Positions 21,346-31,913 are shown, numbered from the stretch's first letter. The stretch is 64,000 bases of DNA from Lucinisca nassula (GCA_963580285.1 OY757010.1:71762738-71826737); one strand, 5' to 3'. A program made the numbers and translations. Notes: generated by a model from the sequence alone, not told the origin.

Positions 21346-21651
21346 CGGCCCCCGCCCATCGGGGCTTGAAGAAATAGATGGGCTGCATGATGCTTCCACG
21401 CAGAGCTGAAACCGACCCGCACACGAGTACCGGTAAACCGCTTAGAGGATCTAAGCCTGCCCAGGCAAAGCGGTGCGCGAGTGGGACCATCCATGCTTAT
21501 AAACCCTATTTGTTTCATTGGGCGGCAGGGCTTTAGATGTCATTTCGTCTCAATGTCGGGTAAAGGTCCCACAAAATTGGAAGCAACGTCTCCAAATGAC
21601 CTTTAAAGTGTTGACGGGGACGTTAAACCTCAAATCAAACAAACAAACAAA
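21346..21651 (+). mobile_element. R3 repeat, full-length copy
   Basis: Starts CGGCCCCCGCCCATCGGGGC and ends in GTTAAACCTCAAATCAAAC plus AAAC repeats. Exact 12-bp target duplication CATTTGTTTGCA at 21334-21345 and 21652-21663. A useful reference copy of the family. Confidence 0.8.
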
Positions 21652-21663
21652 CATTTGTTTGCA

Positions 21664-21889
21664 ACATACCGTCTATTTCAAACACTTCGACAGTGCCGGA
21701 AGAGCTAGCGCCGGCCAGAAGAAGAGGCTTGCCACATGGACTGTCCTTTGCCTCCACCACTCTGAAAGGAATTTAAACTTAACACATCACAATAATCCTG
21801 CAAGAACTAAGCATTTTAGATGTGCATTTGTCTTATTTTTCAACGAAAATAAGACTTGATATTACTTGTGAATCGCCCGCTGGGAAGAC
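21664..21889. other. No gene recognised
   Basis: Short non-repeat stretch. An open frame here starts inside the upstream R3 copy and shows no recognisable motif. Confidence 0.3.
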
Positions 21890-22480
21890 CATCAGGAAAA
21901 TACGCCTACCTAATTTTGAACCCCTCGAACCCCACTTTTATACACACCGGCCCCGATAGCTCAGTTGGTAGAGTGTCCGCTCCGGGGAACGGGAGGTCTG
22001 GGGTTCGATCCCGGGCCGCGACATACCAAAGTCGTTAAAAATGGTACTAGCTGCTCCTCGCTTGGCACTCAGGTTTACGGGGAAGAGCTAGGACTGGTCG
22101 ATCCAGTGTCAGGATAATGTGACTGGGTGTGGTATCATGTAATGTGTCTGGGACATGATACTTCAGTGAGGCAGCACTATAAACGTGAGCATTGAGCTCC
22201 CTGTCGCAACCAGACACCGTCGTGATATGACTGAAAAATTGTTGAAAGCGACGTTAAACCCGAATTCACACACACACACCACTTTTTTACAGCAAAAACT
22301 GGGGTTTACAGGGGTAAACCTTATTTTTCTTATACCTGCTCCAAAATATAGATTGTGGGTCGCCACAATGTATATTTTGAGCAGAAATAAGGAATATATC
22401 ACAATGTTTCATCTTACAATTTTCACTTTATCGGCGGTAAAGTTTACAATGTATTTGCATAGGCGTGTTTTTGGTAATGG
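21890..22480. mobile_element. MITE family A split by a tRNA-derived SINE
   Basis: Left end CATCAGGAAAATACGCCTAC, right end ATAGGCGTGTTTTTGGTAAT. The SINE at 21949-22270 interrupts the CCCCACTTTTATA segment, which is duplicated as CCACTTTTTTACAG on the right (diverged target duplication). The hairpin is reduced to GATTGTGGGTCGCCACAATG. Confidence 0.75.
21949..22270 (+). mobile_element. tRNA-derived SINE (GCCCCGATAGCTC head), copy 1
   Basis: Box A-like TAGCTCAGTTGGTAGAGTG, box B GGTTCGATCCC at 22002-22012. Body GGACATGATACTTCAGTGAG and tail GAAAGCGACGTTAAACCCG followed by (CA)n. The acceptor stem does not close, so it is not a tRNA gene. A near-identical inverted copy is at 61316-61650. Confidence 0.8.
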
Positions 22481-22499
22481 ATTCATTTGAAATGACAAT

Positions 22500-22790
22500 G
22501 GGTTCAGAATCAATAGAAAGGTAATCCTTTGCAAGCAAGCAGCGAAAAGAACACGGATTGAAAAGTGTACAGTTCACGAGTCTTTTGCTGAACCAGACAC
22601 GATAGTCTTGGCCAATTTTATTAAAGGGGTATCCTTTGGAAGCACAGAATACACCGCTGAACTGAACAGTATGGAGTGTATAAATATTCCTGGACCAGAC
22701 AAGCTAGTTTCGGCCAATTAGGCCTCATCAGTGACCCCCAAGTATTTACAAAACTCAAGAATGGAATTAATTATGTAAAAGGACAAGAAA
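22500..22790 (+). repeat. Dispersed repeat L, copy 1
   Basis: Contains GGTAATCCTTTGCAAGCAAG and CTAGTTTCGGCCAATTAGGC-CTCATCAGTGACCC. Other copies are at 23605-23870, 44385-44710 and 51750-52175. Function unknown; apparent ORFs differ between copies. Confidence 0.55.
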
Positions 22791-22892
22791 TTCCAAACTA
22801 CTCTACGGTGAAGGGCAGGGAGACTTTTCACAGTGACCATCGGATATTTTCCAAATTCCTTAGTGGACGCAATGATTTCAAAAGGACTAGAA

Positions 22893-23130
22893 ATAGAGGA
22901 TCTTACACTCGTGGTCATTTCATATGAAATTTATGAAACGAGCCTTTGGCGAGTTTCATAAATTTCATACCAAATGACCACGAGTGTAAGATTCTGTTTA
23001 TCATATGACCACTTTTAATTGGATTTTATCACCTTTAAATTTGACACATTTTCCACAAACAGTGCATGGTTGACATGGACGTCGTCATGACGTTACTTAA
23101 TCCCGCCACACGACGTTATCCACTGCTTAT
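22893..23130. repeat. Hairpin repeat family F, copy 1
   Basis: GAGGATCTTACACTCGTGGT-CATTTCATATGAAATTTATG, tip CGAGCCTTTGGCGAG and complement to CGAGTGTAAGATTCTG, then TTTATCATATGACCAC. The framework flanks match family E while the stem sequence differs. Confidence 0.65.
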
Positions 23131-23214
23131 CAACGACGGGATATGATAAAATATTTTCTTGCACACCAGACAAGGAAATCCGTGATTTTACCCTGGTATA
23201 GAAATTTATGTTCT

Positions 23215-23330
23215 GACCCTGGTGGCTTCTCCAGACTTTCGGATGAGTCTTTAAACCGAGGTCCCGTCTCCGTATGACCTTAGCTGTTGGTGGGACGTAA
23301 AACTAAAACTCACTCACTCACTCTGACCCT
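23215..23330 (+). repeat. Nin-DC-like SINE 3' part
   Basis: TCTTTAAACCGAGGTC and GCTGTTGGTGGGACGTAAAA-CTAAAACTCACTCACTCA match the 3' half of the SINE at 57408-57747. 5'-truncated. Confidence 0.6.
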
Positions 23331-23466
23331 GGTGTTCTGACCCAGGCAACTAACACAAATGCGCTTCAATTCTATTCAACTGCCGGAACTACTTCCGCAC
23401 TACTTTTATTTTGTAAACAATATACATGTGCGAGCTGTCAAATGTTGTGCAAGAAAAAAGAATCCA

Positions 23467-23603
23467 ATATGGGGTTCTGTTGTAGATGGGCGTTTCCAAC
23501 CCGAGGGATGACCGTGCTGAGCAGAACCTCGGCGTAGCCTCGGTTCCGCTTAGCACGGTCATCCCTCGGGTTGGAAACGCTCATCTACAACAGAACCCCA
23601 TAT
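23467..23603. repeat. Palindrome G
   Basis: A near-perfect 137-bp palindrome. Outer arms ATATGGGGTTCTGTTGTAGA, then GGCGTTTCCAACCCGAGGGA, tip AACCTCGGCGTAGCCTCGGTT. Followed by CAGAATCTTATAA, reminiscent of the flanks of families E and F. Confidence 0.7.
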
Positions 23604-23604
23604 C

Positions 23605-23870
23605 AGAATCTTATAATCCATACTATGATGAAGGGTGGGTAGACTTTTTACGACCACCACACATTCCCTTAACACCAGCTGTCGAGAAGTTAAATAAGTT
23701 ATTTGAAATGGTAATCCTTTGGAAGCAAGGAAACAACCCTGAGTTGAAAAGTGTCGAGTGCATTAGTTTTTATTTCTGGGTCAGACTAGCTAGTTTCGGC
23801 CAATTAGCCCTCATCAATGACTGTGGGATATTTCACGATTCCGTTGTGGAATTATTGATCTCAAATGACT
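23605..23870 (+). repeat. Dispersed repeat L, copy 2
   Basis: GGTAATCCTTTGGAAGCAAG, ACTAGCTAGTTTCGGCCAAT and CTCATCAATGACTGTGGG align with copy 1. The open frame 23486-23872 joins palindrome G to this repeat and is not considered a gene. Confidence 0.55.
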
Positions 23871-24016
23871 AAAAAACGCAACCCATAAGCCTTATTTTTT
23901 TTTGCTACAAATACTGATAAAAACCAGACCGATGTTTGCTATAGAATTTTCTGAAGCACTTTCCGAACCACGAACTACTTTATTGTTGGAGAAAGGGAGT
24001 TTTCAAGTATATATTT

Positions 24017-24314
24017 GCCCCCGCCCATCGGGGCTTGAAGTAATAGACTGGCTGCATGATGCTTCCACGCAGAGCTGAAACCGACCGCACCCGAGTACTG
24101 GTAAACCGCTTAGGGGATCTAAGCCTTCCAAGGCAAAGCGCTGCAAGTCTGACCGTCCATGCTTATAAACCCTATTGGTTTCATTGGGCGACATAGCTTG
24201 AGATGTCATTTCATCCCAATGTCGGGTAAAAGTCCCACAAAATTGGAAGCAACGTCTCCAAAATGACCTATACAGTGTTGACGGGGACGTTAAACCTCAA
24301 ATCAAACAAACATA
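24017..24314 (+). mobile_element. R3 repeat, full-length copy
   Basis: GCCCCCGCCCATCGGGGCTT to AACCTCAAATCAAACAAAC. Exact 10-bp target duplication CAAGTATATA at 24004-24013 and 24315-24324. Confidence 0.8.
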
Positions 24315-24392
24315 CAAGTATATACAATCAGGCTAGTTCTGAAATTGGCACCATCTTATACCCCACTGTATATGGAATAAAATAATAAAATA

Positions 24393-24992
24393 CATCACGT
24401 GGACAAGTTCGTGAAATGAATACATCGCTAAACCACACTTTATATAGAGAAAACTGGGGTTTAGGTTTGTGTGTGTGTGTGTGGGGGGGGGGGGGTAAAC
24501 AATATTTTCTTATTTCTGCGCCAAAACAGGTTGAGGCGGTTCTAACGAGCACCCGCAACCTCCTCATTGAGGCGATTCTATTGAGCACCCGCAATCTCCT
24601 CATTGAGGCGGTTCTAACGAGCACACGCAATCTCCTCATTGAGGCGGTTCAAACGAGCACCCGCAATCTCCTCATTGAGGCGGTTCTAACGAGCACCCGC
24701 AACCTCCTCATTGAGGCGGTTCTAACGAGCACCCGCAATCTCCTCACTAAGGCGGTTCTAACGAGCACACGCAACCTCCGCATTGAGGCGCATCTAACGA
24801 GCACCCACAGCCTCCTCATTGAGGTGGTCCTAACGAGCACCCACAACCTCCTCATTGAGGCGGTTTTAACGAGCAGCCACAATCTATGTTTTCAGTATCA
24901 TTATGAAAACAATCACTTATTTTCGTCAGGGAAGTAGCCATTTTAGAGATGTGAAAAAATGCACTATGTCTCACGGGTGGGTTAGCATAATG
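24393..24992. mobile_element. MITE family B with an expanded 36-bp tandem array
   Basis: B ends CATCACGTGGACAAGTTCGT and CACGGGTGGGTTAGCATAAT. Instead of one hairpin, the right half-stem GAGGCGGTTCTAACGAGCAC is repeated about nine times. A (GT)n/G-run precedes it at 24465-24493. Confidence 0.8.
24530..24885 (+). repeat. 36-bp tandem array from a MITE half-hairpin
   Basis: About nine units of GAGGCGGTTCTAACGAGCAC + CCGCAATCTCCTCATT. Because 36 is divisible by three, both strands stay open and translate as periodic peptides (LLIEAVLTSTRN in the plus direction). These are repeat artefacts unless expression is shown. Confidence 0.8.
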
Positions 24993-25640
24993 AGGGGTTT
25001 ATAGGGGTAAAAGTCCATTTTATAATTTCTTGTGTGGGTACTTGAGCACAAACAACCTATGTTTGGGATGAAATTAAAAAAAAAATCAAACATTTTCATC
25101 AGAAAATTAATATTTTTGAAGATAAGAATGCTATTTGTTCGGTCCCTCATGTTATTTCCCCGAAAAAGGAGACTGTGCGGCCTCAGAAGATGGCATCATA
25201 CAATATATTTGTTTGTATAGGAGTTTAACAACCCAGTGAACACTGTTTTGTGTTTTTTTTAGCCCGTCTGTTTACCTCTCTACACTTTACAATCATGTAC
25301 CTCGACAAGCTTATACGGCAGCGGTTAACCAGTACAGTGCACATTATTTTCGCAAGAAAATGACAACTGCCCTTCTTGAATGAGCGGAAGGGAAAGAATG
25401 ACCGTAGAAAAGATATTAATATGTGTTTGGAACACCAATATGGAAGAATCAGACATTTTTCTCAGACCGATGTTAACTTTTGAGAATGATAACGCGGATC
25501 TTGCACTACATGCAGTTGTCAATTCGTATGAAATTAAAAAAAAAAAAAACAAGGCCCCAGCGAGTTCAATAAATTTCAAATGGGACGAGGCCGAGTGTGA
25601 GATTCTTTTTGTCATTAAACGATTTAAAATTGGATTTTAC
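24993..25640. other. No gene; family F fragment at the end
   Basis: Mostly unassigned. 25550-25640 (GCGAGTTCAATAAATTTC, GAGTGTGAGATTCTTTTTGT) is a family F remnant. The open frames on either strand at 25325-25655 are not supported. Confidence 0.35.
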
Positions 25641-25647
25641 TGTCCAT

Positions 25648-25850
25648 TACGTTAACAAGTCCGTGTAATGAACACCACTCTAGACCTCACTTTATATAGA
25701 GAAAACTGGGGTTTACGGGGGTATAGATTAATTTTCTCAGTAATCTCTGCTCCAAGACATAGGTTGTGGGTACTCTTTAGAACTCTTCACATCTAACGAG
25801 CACCCACAACCTATGTTTAGAGTAAAACAAGAAAAATATAAACAGAAGTG
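25648..25850. repeat. MITE family B, partial
   Basis: AACAAGTCCGTGTAATGAAC, AAACTGGGGTTTACGGGGGT, TAGGTTGTGGGTACTCTTTA and GAGCACCCACAACCTATG identify the B type. The hairpin tip is altered and the right end missing. Confidence 0.6.
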
Positions 25851-26156
25851 AAGGAAATGATCAGGAATCGATACAATTAACTCACAGCTCTCATCAGATA
25901 TACCAAAGGGAAAGAAGCACAGACATGAAACAACTAGACCCTAATGGAAACAACAATAGCGGAGAGCCAAACGGACAGTTACTTTCCCACAACATGGCCA
26001 ACTGGCTATCCAAAACAAAATAATATGAGCGACACACACACTCAAAGACAAACCATAACAAAAATAAACCGCAACAGAAGAACCGCTTTGGAACGGTCAG
26101 TGAATATACAGATTGGACCCCGGGCTACATGTATTTACATTTGTAAGAAATTTCAT

Positions 26157-26290
26157 GAACTCGGTAGCTCAGTGGGATGCGCGTCTGACTGGTGATCAGG
26201 AGGACGCGGGTTCGATACCTTCCGGGGTCGGCAACATTCTTTCGTGAAGATTGATCATGAAATCTTTTCTACGGTCATTTTCTCCCTTCT
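26157..26290 (+). mobile_element. tRNA-derived SINE, copy 2 (3'-truncated)
   Basis: TCGGTAGCTCAGTGGGATGC, box B GGTTCGATACC and the body start AACATTCTTTCGTGAAGATT-GATC match 4842-5148. Confidence 0.6.
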
Positions 26291-26295
26291 GCTGA

Positions 26296-26403
26296 TTCCC
26301 TACTATTTCTTATGTAGAGGATTTCGCTAGGGGCTCAAGAATGGGTTCGACACATCAATGGTAAACGAGCCATCGGTGTTCGAGCCATCGAAGTTCTACT
26401 GTA
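26296..26403. repeat. MITE family D, right end only
   Basis: TAAACGAGCCATCGGTGTTC and GAGCCATCGAAGTTCTACTG. Confidence 0.6.
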
Positions 26404-26482
26404 TGTTGAACGAATTTCAACTTTCAGTGTTGAAGACATGGCTATATTCAATGTTCAAAGTGCAATAACTGTAAAAGCAGGT

Positions 26483-26790
26483 TGGTTGGTTGGTTGGTTG
26501 ATTTGAGGTTTAACGTCCCCGTCAACACTGTAAAGATCATTTTGGAGACGTTGCTTCCAATTTTGTGGGACTTTTACCCGACATTGAGATGAAATGACAT
26601 CTCAAGCCCTGTCGCTTAGTGAAACCAATAGGGTTTATTAGCATGGACGGTCCGCCTCGCACCGCGGTTCCTGGACAGGCTTAGATCCTCTAAGTGGTTA
26701 ACCAGTACTAGTGTGCGGGCCGGATTCAGCTCTGCATGGAAGCATCATGCAGCCCATATATTTCTTCAAGCCCCTATGGGCGGGGGCCGT
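26483..26790 (-). mobile_element. R3 repeat, full-length copy
   Basis: Minus orientation, with tail (GGTT)n beside GATTTGAGGTTTAACGTCCC. Exact 12-bp target duplication GTAAAAGCAGGT at 26471-26482 and 26791-26802. Confidence 0.8.
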
Positions 26791-27299
26791 GTAAAAGCAG
26801 GTAGACCAGGACTAAAGTTCATATGGTCAACACGTTGCCTCGTATTGTTATACATTTGTACGAAGTTTCATGAAAATATCTCTAACAGTGTCAGAGTTAT
26901 GGAGCAGACACCAGTACATATTAGAAATGGCTAGGTTCAATGTTCAAAGGGCAATAACTCGAAAAGTAGAAAAAGCAGAGTTACGGCTGATATGTTCTGC
27001 ACGTCATCTCATAGTGCTGTACATACCTGTGACGTTTCATGTAAGGGAATTATGGAGCAGACACACGAACGGGCGGACTGACCCACACTTAAAATTTCGT
27101 ACGGTATAACATAATTCCCCGCCATTTTTTTTTTATTGCGGTGCATGAAAATGTATAAGAGTGTTGATCCAAGAATGGACACCTGTTGCAACCCAGACCG
27201 TTAGATCAGAAAGAACGTTATCACGATAACATTTTCGACTGCTTGCCATCACTGAAAAACGCTTATATAATTTTGCTCCCCCCCCCACACACACACACA

Positions 27300-27546
27300 C
27301 ACTGGAACCCCACTTTTTATTGTAAAACTGGGGTTTAAAGGGGTATACCGTATTTTCTTATTTCTGCTCTAAAATATAGAATGTGGGTACTCGTTAGAAC
27401 CGCCTCGGTGAGGCGGTTCTAACGAGTACCCACAATCCATATTTTGAGCAGACATAAGAAAAATATCACAATTTTTCATCTTTAAATATTCATTTTTTTC
27501 GGCGATAAAGGCTACAATGCATTTGAATAGGAGTGTTTTTGCACTG
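27300..27546. mobile_element. MITE family A, copy
   Basis: CCCCACTTTTTATTGTAAAA-CTGGGG, perfect hairpin core GTGGGTACTCGTTAGAACCG-CCTC and complement, GAGCAGACATAAGAAAAATA, and right end AATAGGAGTGTTTTTGC. The left terminus is replaced by a (CA)n tract. Confidence 0.7.
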
Positions 27547-27549
27547 ATT

Positions 27550-27765
27550 CGATTCATCACGTGACAAAGTCCGTGAAATGAACACACCACTAAACCCCCA
27601 TTTATATAGAGAAAACTGTGGTTTACGGGGATTTACTTATTTCTGCTCCAGGCCATAGGTTGTGGGTACTCGTTAGAACCGTCTCAATGAGGCGGTTCTA
27701 ATGAGCACCCCACAACCTATGTTTGCAGTATAAATAAAAACAAGAAAGATATGACACAAAGTGCC
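27550..27765. mobile_element. MITE family B, copy lacking right end
   Basis: CATCACGTGACAAAGTCCGT, ATTTATATAGAGAAAACTG, hairpin TAGGTTGTGGGTACTCGTTA and complement. It directly abuts the A copy, giving a side-by-side comparison of the two families. Confidence 0.7.
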
Positions 27766-28202
27766 ATATCAAGTGATTCGATTGTGATTGCATTGCACTA
27801 TTTTGGAAAGGAACAGGCAATGAAATCTTATTATTCAACCGTTCAGTTATGAACTAGAATTATTTGACCGTGTCGACATGAACACTCAATTTGCAGTACC
27901 ATATTCAACATGACCGGTTGTCTTGTCAGTTTGATCATGTTTGTGGAAAATTGGTTTAAACAATATTTTATTTCTAGCAAATATCGTGTACAATTAAATA
28001 CATTGGAACTGACAAATAGGATTTGACAGTAAGCCTGAGGCTTATAAATATCATCTCCTAAAGAAAAAATTGTATTGAATTTAACAGTGCTACAGCGTTG
28101 GCGTTGAATTCGACAAAAACTGATCATGGGCACAGCCTTAGGGATATAACAAACCGACAAGCGCAATGAACAAAGAGACTAGTCTTCATTATGCAGTCGA
28201 TT
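27766..28202. other. No gene recognised
   Basis: AT-rich. The minus-strand open frame 27843-28166 has no motif and no splice context that I could support. Confidence 0.3.
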
Positions 28203-28392
28203 TTGTTTGTTTGATTTGAGGTTTAACGTCCCCGTCAACACTGTAAATGTCATTTTGGAGACGTTGCTTCCAATTTTGTGGGACTTTTACCCGACATTGA
28301 GATGAAATGACTTCTCAAGCCCTGTCGCCCAATGAAACCAGCCAAGTCTATAAGCATGGACGGTCCAACACTCACACCACTTTGCCTGGGCA
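28203..28392 (-). repeat. R3 repeat, truncated copy
   Basis: GTTTGATTTGAGGTTTAACG to CACTTTGCCTGGGCAG, then cut off just before MITE D. Confidence 0.7.
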
Positions 28393-28398
28393 GAATTA

Positions 28399-28748
28399 TA
28401 CAGTCGAACTTCAATGGCTCGAACACCTTTGGGACCTTGATAATCTGTTTGAGACTGGGGTAGTTCGAGCCACTGAGGCCTACTACCAGGAGGTATACGA
28501 TATACTTTTTAATATTTTTTTGATGTTCTATGATGAAAATGTATGGTGTGTGTACTCATTTGAATCGCCTCATCGAGGCGATTCTAATGAGTACACACAG
28601 CATACATTTGCAAGATAAAGGACGAAAATCTCCTTAATTATCTCCCACTATTTCTTATATAGAGGATTTCCCCAGGGTCTCAAGAACGGGTTCGTCTCAG
28701 CCATGGTAAACGAGCCATCGGTGTTCGAGCGATCGAAGTTACACTGTA
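28399..28748. mobile_element. MITE family D, copy 4
   Basis: Termini TACAGTCGAACTTCAATGGC and GCGATCGAAGTTACACTGTA. Hairpin GTGTGTACTCATTTGAATCG-CCTC and complement. Confidence 0.75.
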
Positions 28749-28794
28749 CCTCCTTTTCAACACCAAGAACAACAGGAATCCATTTTTGTCGTAC

Positions 28795-28942
28795 GTGCAT
28801 GTGTTTATTTATTTATTTATTTATTTATTGTTGTTATTATTATTACTATTATCAACTGAATCATCGTTTTCTATATTTATTATTATTACTGATGAATTTT
28901 CAGCAAATGTTTGTTCATTTTTTTTTCCAACACATATATTAC

Positions 28943-28987
<45 letters not shown>

Positions 28988-29150
28988 CAAAATCATAATA
29001 CTTGTTGTAAAAGTAGCAGTTGAAGTAATGGTGGAAATAGTAGTAAGTATAATTATTATAATAATCGTTTAGATTATTGAAATTATTATTATCATTATTA
29101 TTATTGTAGTAGCAGTAGCAGCAGAAGTAATGGGAGTAGTAATAAGTGTA
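28795..29150. repeat. Microsatellites (TTTA)n, (TTA)n, (AAT)n
   Basis: TTTATTTATTTATTTATTTA near 28805, an uninterrupted (AAT)n at about 28943-28987, then AGT/TTA-rich sequence. Translations here are simple-sequence artefacts. Confidence 0.8.
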
Positions 29151-29154
29151 GTAG

Positions 29155-29700
29155 TGTTTGTTTGATATGTGAGTTAACTATTTAGGTCATTTTGGGACGC
29201 TGCTTTCAGTTTTGTGGGAGTTTTACCCTACATTGAGGTGAAATGACATCTCAAGTCCTGCCACCCAATGAAACCAATACATGAATAGGGTCTATATGCA
29301 TGGACGGTCCGACTCGCGCCAATTTACCTGAGCAGGCTAGTAGTAAGAGTTGTAGTTAGAGTATAATTATTATTATAATTGTTTTTAGTATTAAAATTAG
29401 AAGTTGTAGTTTGTTTCAATCCCCGTCAACTCTATTTAGGTCATTTTGGAGACGTTACTTCGAATTTTGTGGAGCTTTCATCCCGCATTGAGATGAAATT
29501 GTCATCTCAAGCCCTGACGCCCAAACAAACCAAAATGTTTGCATGTAGGTGCTGTCTGACTCGCACCATTTTGCCTAGGCAGGCTTAGACCCTTTAAGAG
29601 GTTTACCAGTAGTCATGTGTGGTCGGTTTCAGCTCTGCGGGGAAACATTATGCAGCACATATATATTTTCTGCAAACCCCGATGGGCAGGGGCCCATGTA
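29155..29700 (-). repeat. Two degenerate R3 copies
   Basis: 29155-29338 (TAGGTCATTTTGGGACGCTG, ATGAGATG-like, CATGGACGGTCCGACTCG) and 29395-29697 (CCCCGTCAACTCTATTTAGG to GATGGGCAGGGGCC). Both are diverged and flanked by trinucleotide repeats. Confidence 0.65.
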
Positions 29701-30248
29701 GTAGTGATAGTTTAACTATTTTCATCATCATTTTCATTATTATCAGTAGTAACAGTAGTAGTAGTAGTTGTTGTTGTTGTGATATTATTATTATTATTAT
29801 TATCATTATAATTATTATTTACATTCCTACATACAATATTGCCTAGTTTAAATCAAATTTCGTTTTCATCACGTAAACATGCTCTTGTAGTGCCCTTAAA
29901 AATCCGATTTAATGTTTAACAACATTTCAACCAACAATCTTCAATTGAATTGTTAGAAAAATGCAATTTTTTCAGTCAAGCAACACAGCATTATTATGGA
30001 CGAATTGTAAATATGTTTTCTGTCCTTGTGAACTTCATTTGAAACAAATGAGAATCATAATAAAATGATATATTGAGGACAGCTTTGTATTAATTTTTGT
30101 GACCTAAGTGCTTATAGCAGTTATACGTCTTCTAAGTGAGCGTATCCACCGTCAGGGCACAGCAAAATTTACAAGTTGGTAAATTTGAAACACAACTTCC
30201 CATACAAAGTGTCCACTAAGTTCCTTACGCAACCATATACTATTCACC
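29701..30248. other. Trinucleotide repeats, then no gene
   Basis: (AGT)n, (TTG)n and (ATT)n at 29740-29820. The remainder is AT-rich with nothing recognised. Confidence 0.4.
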
Positions 30249-30540
30249 AATTAAGGCGTAACCATACCTAATTTAGTGACACAGAGGCCTTTCTGATATT
30301 TAATCTTCATCAGTGTGTCTCAACCCCAAAGTTTTGAAACCGAAACGGATGATGGACAAGACCCGGCAAACACAGCACATCCCCCCTCCGAGCACACACC
30401 GACCGACGTAGCCTATGAGACAGGTCAGCTGGAGGCATCAGGCAAGAGAGCCTACCCGCGGACTTATAGGGTCCCCCACCGAGCCAACATCAGCAAACAA
30501 GACCCACACTCCACGGAAGTCCCGGGCATCAGGAAGGAGA
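30249..30540 (+). repeat. Duplicated segment with an ORF, copy 1
   Basis: First of two direct copies, 576 bp apart. A frame from about 30315 to 30578 encodes an 87-residue polar peptide (HPPSEHTPTDVAYETGQLEA in the middle, RTYRVPHRANISK later). No domain was recognised and there is no good ATG. It may be a fragment of a larger element or of a gene exon. Confidence 0.45.
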
Positions 30541-30824
30541 TGTCCAAAGTAGCCAGACTTGCAAAATTTAAAATATAACAAAAAGTGTAAACCAAATCCG
30601 CTAAGATACATGTCTCACCTGACAAGTCAGTCTTAGTTTTAGAACAATTAGAATTTTATGCTGTAAAAAATTAAGATATAATATAGTTATTTAAATCAGT
30701 ACTTGAGCACTGACGTCAACACCGCAGTATCAACCTCAGCACTAAGGAACTGATACTGAGCTGATGATACCCTCGGGGACGAACGAATTATCCACCAGCA
30801 GAGATATCGACCCAGAGGTTGCAA

Positions 30825-31100
30825 TTAAGGCGTAACTATACCTAATTTAGTGGCACAGAGGCCTTTCTGATATTTAATCTTCATCAGTGTGTCTCAACCC
30901 CAAAGTTTTGAAACCAAAACGGATGAGGAACAAGACCCGGCAAACACAGCACACCCCCCTCCGAGCACACACCGACCGACGTAGCCTATGAGACAGGTCA
31001 GCTGGAGGCATCAGGCAAGAGAGCCTACCCGCGGACTTATAGGGTCCCCCACCGAGCCAACATCAGCAAACATGACCCACACTACACGGAAGTGCCGGGC
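30825..31100 (+). repeat. Duplicated segment, copy 2
   Basis: About 95% identical by eye to 30249-30525. One base is lost just before the run CCCCCCTCCGAG, shifting the frame that is open in copy 1, so the peptide is not preserved. Confidence 0.6.
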
Positions 31101-31339
31101 AACTGATCTTTTTATAGGGTACTCGAGTATGTAAAATAATCAGAGTCAATCTTTATACTACTATTCAAAATGTGATGTGCAACCTTTTCTTGCTGAACAG
31201 CTAGAATATCATGAACAACCTTCATGTAAGCATTGCTGCATTTCAAGAACTACTTGTGTGAAGAAAATGTGTAAGAATTGGCGTGTTGAAGTCCTAAACT
31301 CTAATATTAGTGACATATGAACAGTTTAGGTCAACCAAC

Positions 31340-31437
31340 AGTTTCGAGTCACAAAAATATCGCGGATTTTTATCAGAAAGGTAGCCATTTTGGAGATGTG
31401 AAAAATGCACTGTGTCACACGGGTCTCAGATACGAAA
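31340..31437. repeat. MITE family B, one end only
   Basis: TATCGCGGATTTTTATCAGA, TAGCCATTTTGGAGATGTGA and CACTGTGTCACACGGGTCTC. The hairpin half is missing. Confidence 0.6.
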
Positions 31438-31459
31438 CAAACCATTTATGTGTTTTATT

Positions 31460-31680
31460 CGGGCCTCCGTGGCCTAGTCGTTAAGAGCGCTGACTCTTAA
31501 TCACTAGGTCTCTAGAGCACCGCTGTAGGTTCGAACCTGGCTCGGCTCACATGTGAGTCGCTAAGATCTGCAACGGAAGATCAGGTGGTTTTTCTCCGGC
31601 TACTACGGTTTTCGTCCAACTTTGATTAACGATCGGCTCGAAATGAGTGAAATAATCCTGAAAGGGCCGTAAAACAAAAA
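31460..31680 (+). mobile_element. tRNA-derived SINE (GGCCTAGTCGTTAAG head)
   Basis: Box A-like GTGGCCTAGTCGTTAAGAG, box B GGTTCGAACC at 31528-31537. Body GCAACGGAAGATCAGGTGG-TTTTTCTCCGG and end GATCGGCTCGAAATGAGTGA ... GGGCCGTAAAACAAAAAC. Its 3' body is the source of the repeated blocks inside the fold-back element at 38271-42257. Confidence 0.75.
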
Positions 31681-31752
31681 CAAAAAGGTGATCTATTGCT
31701 TAATTTATAGCATGTTAATTTGCGAAATAAGATCGATTGGTCAGCTACGTCA

Positions 31753-31913
31753 ATTATGAAAACATCCCCATATAAATACATTGTAAATTTTAACGAAAAA
31801 AAAAAAAAAAAAAACACGAAAAGTTTAAGATGAAAAATTGTGATAACTTTGCTTATTTCTGCTCAAAATATAGATAGTGGGTACGCGTTAGAACCGCCTC
31901 AACGTAATTAAGG
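31753..31913. repeat. MITE family A, left half
   Basis: AATTATGAAAACATCCCCAT to TAGATAGTGGGTACGCGTTA-GAACCGCCTC, stopping exactly at the hairpin tip, where unrelated AACGT-rich sequence begins. Confidence 0.6.

Larger units (their letters stand above)
26100..27125 (+). repeat. Dispersed repeat carrying nested SINE and R3 copies
   Basis: Segments TCAATGTTCAAAGTGCAATA-ACT and TCAATGTTCAAAGGGCAATA-ACTCG with TTATGGAGCAGACAC repeat at roughly 170-bp spacing. A SINE head (26157-26290), a MITE D right end (26296-26403) and R3 (26483-26790) have landed in it. Reading frames here follow the repeat period. Confidence 0.5.

Noticed and set aside
21949..22025. tRNA gene with GCCCCGATAGCTC start
   Set aside because: The acceptor stem does not pair, a nearly identical sequence with a target duplication occurs at 61316-61650, and the body extends 300 bp.
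23486..23872. 128-residue ORF
   Set aside because: It runs from one arm of palindrome G into repeat L and has no domain. The apparent length is due to lack of stops in the palindrome.
24328..24937. Periodic ORFs on both strands (LLIEAVLTSTRN and its antisense)
   Set aside because: Direct consequence of a 36-bp repeat without stops. No independent evidence of coding.
27843..28166. Minus-strand ORF of 107 residues as a host exon
   Set aside because: No acceptor or donor that fits and no protein-like motif; composition is that of AT-rich noncoding DNA.
31460..31545. tRNA-Lys-like gene
   Set aside because: The anticodon arm is disrupted and the sequence carries a SINE 3' body.
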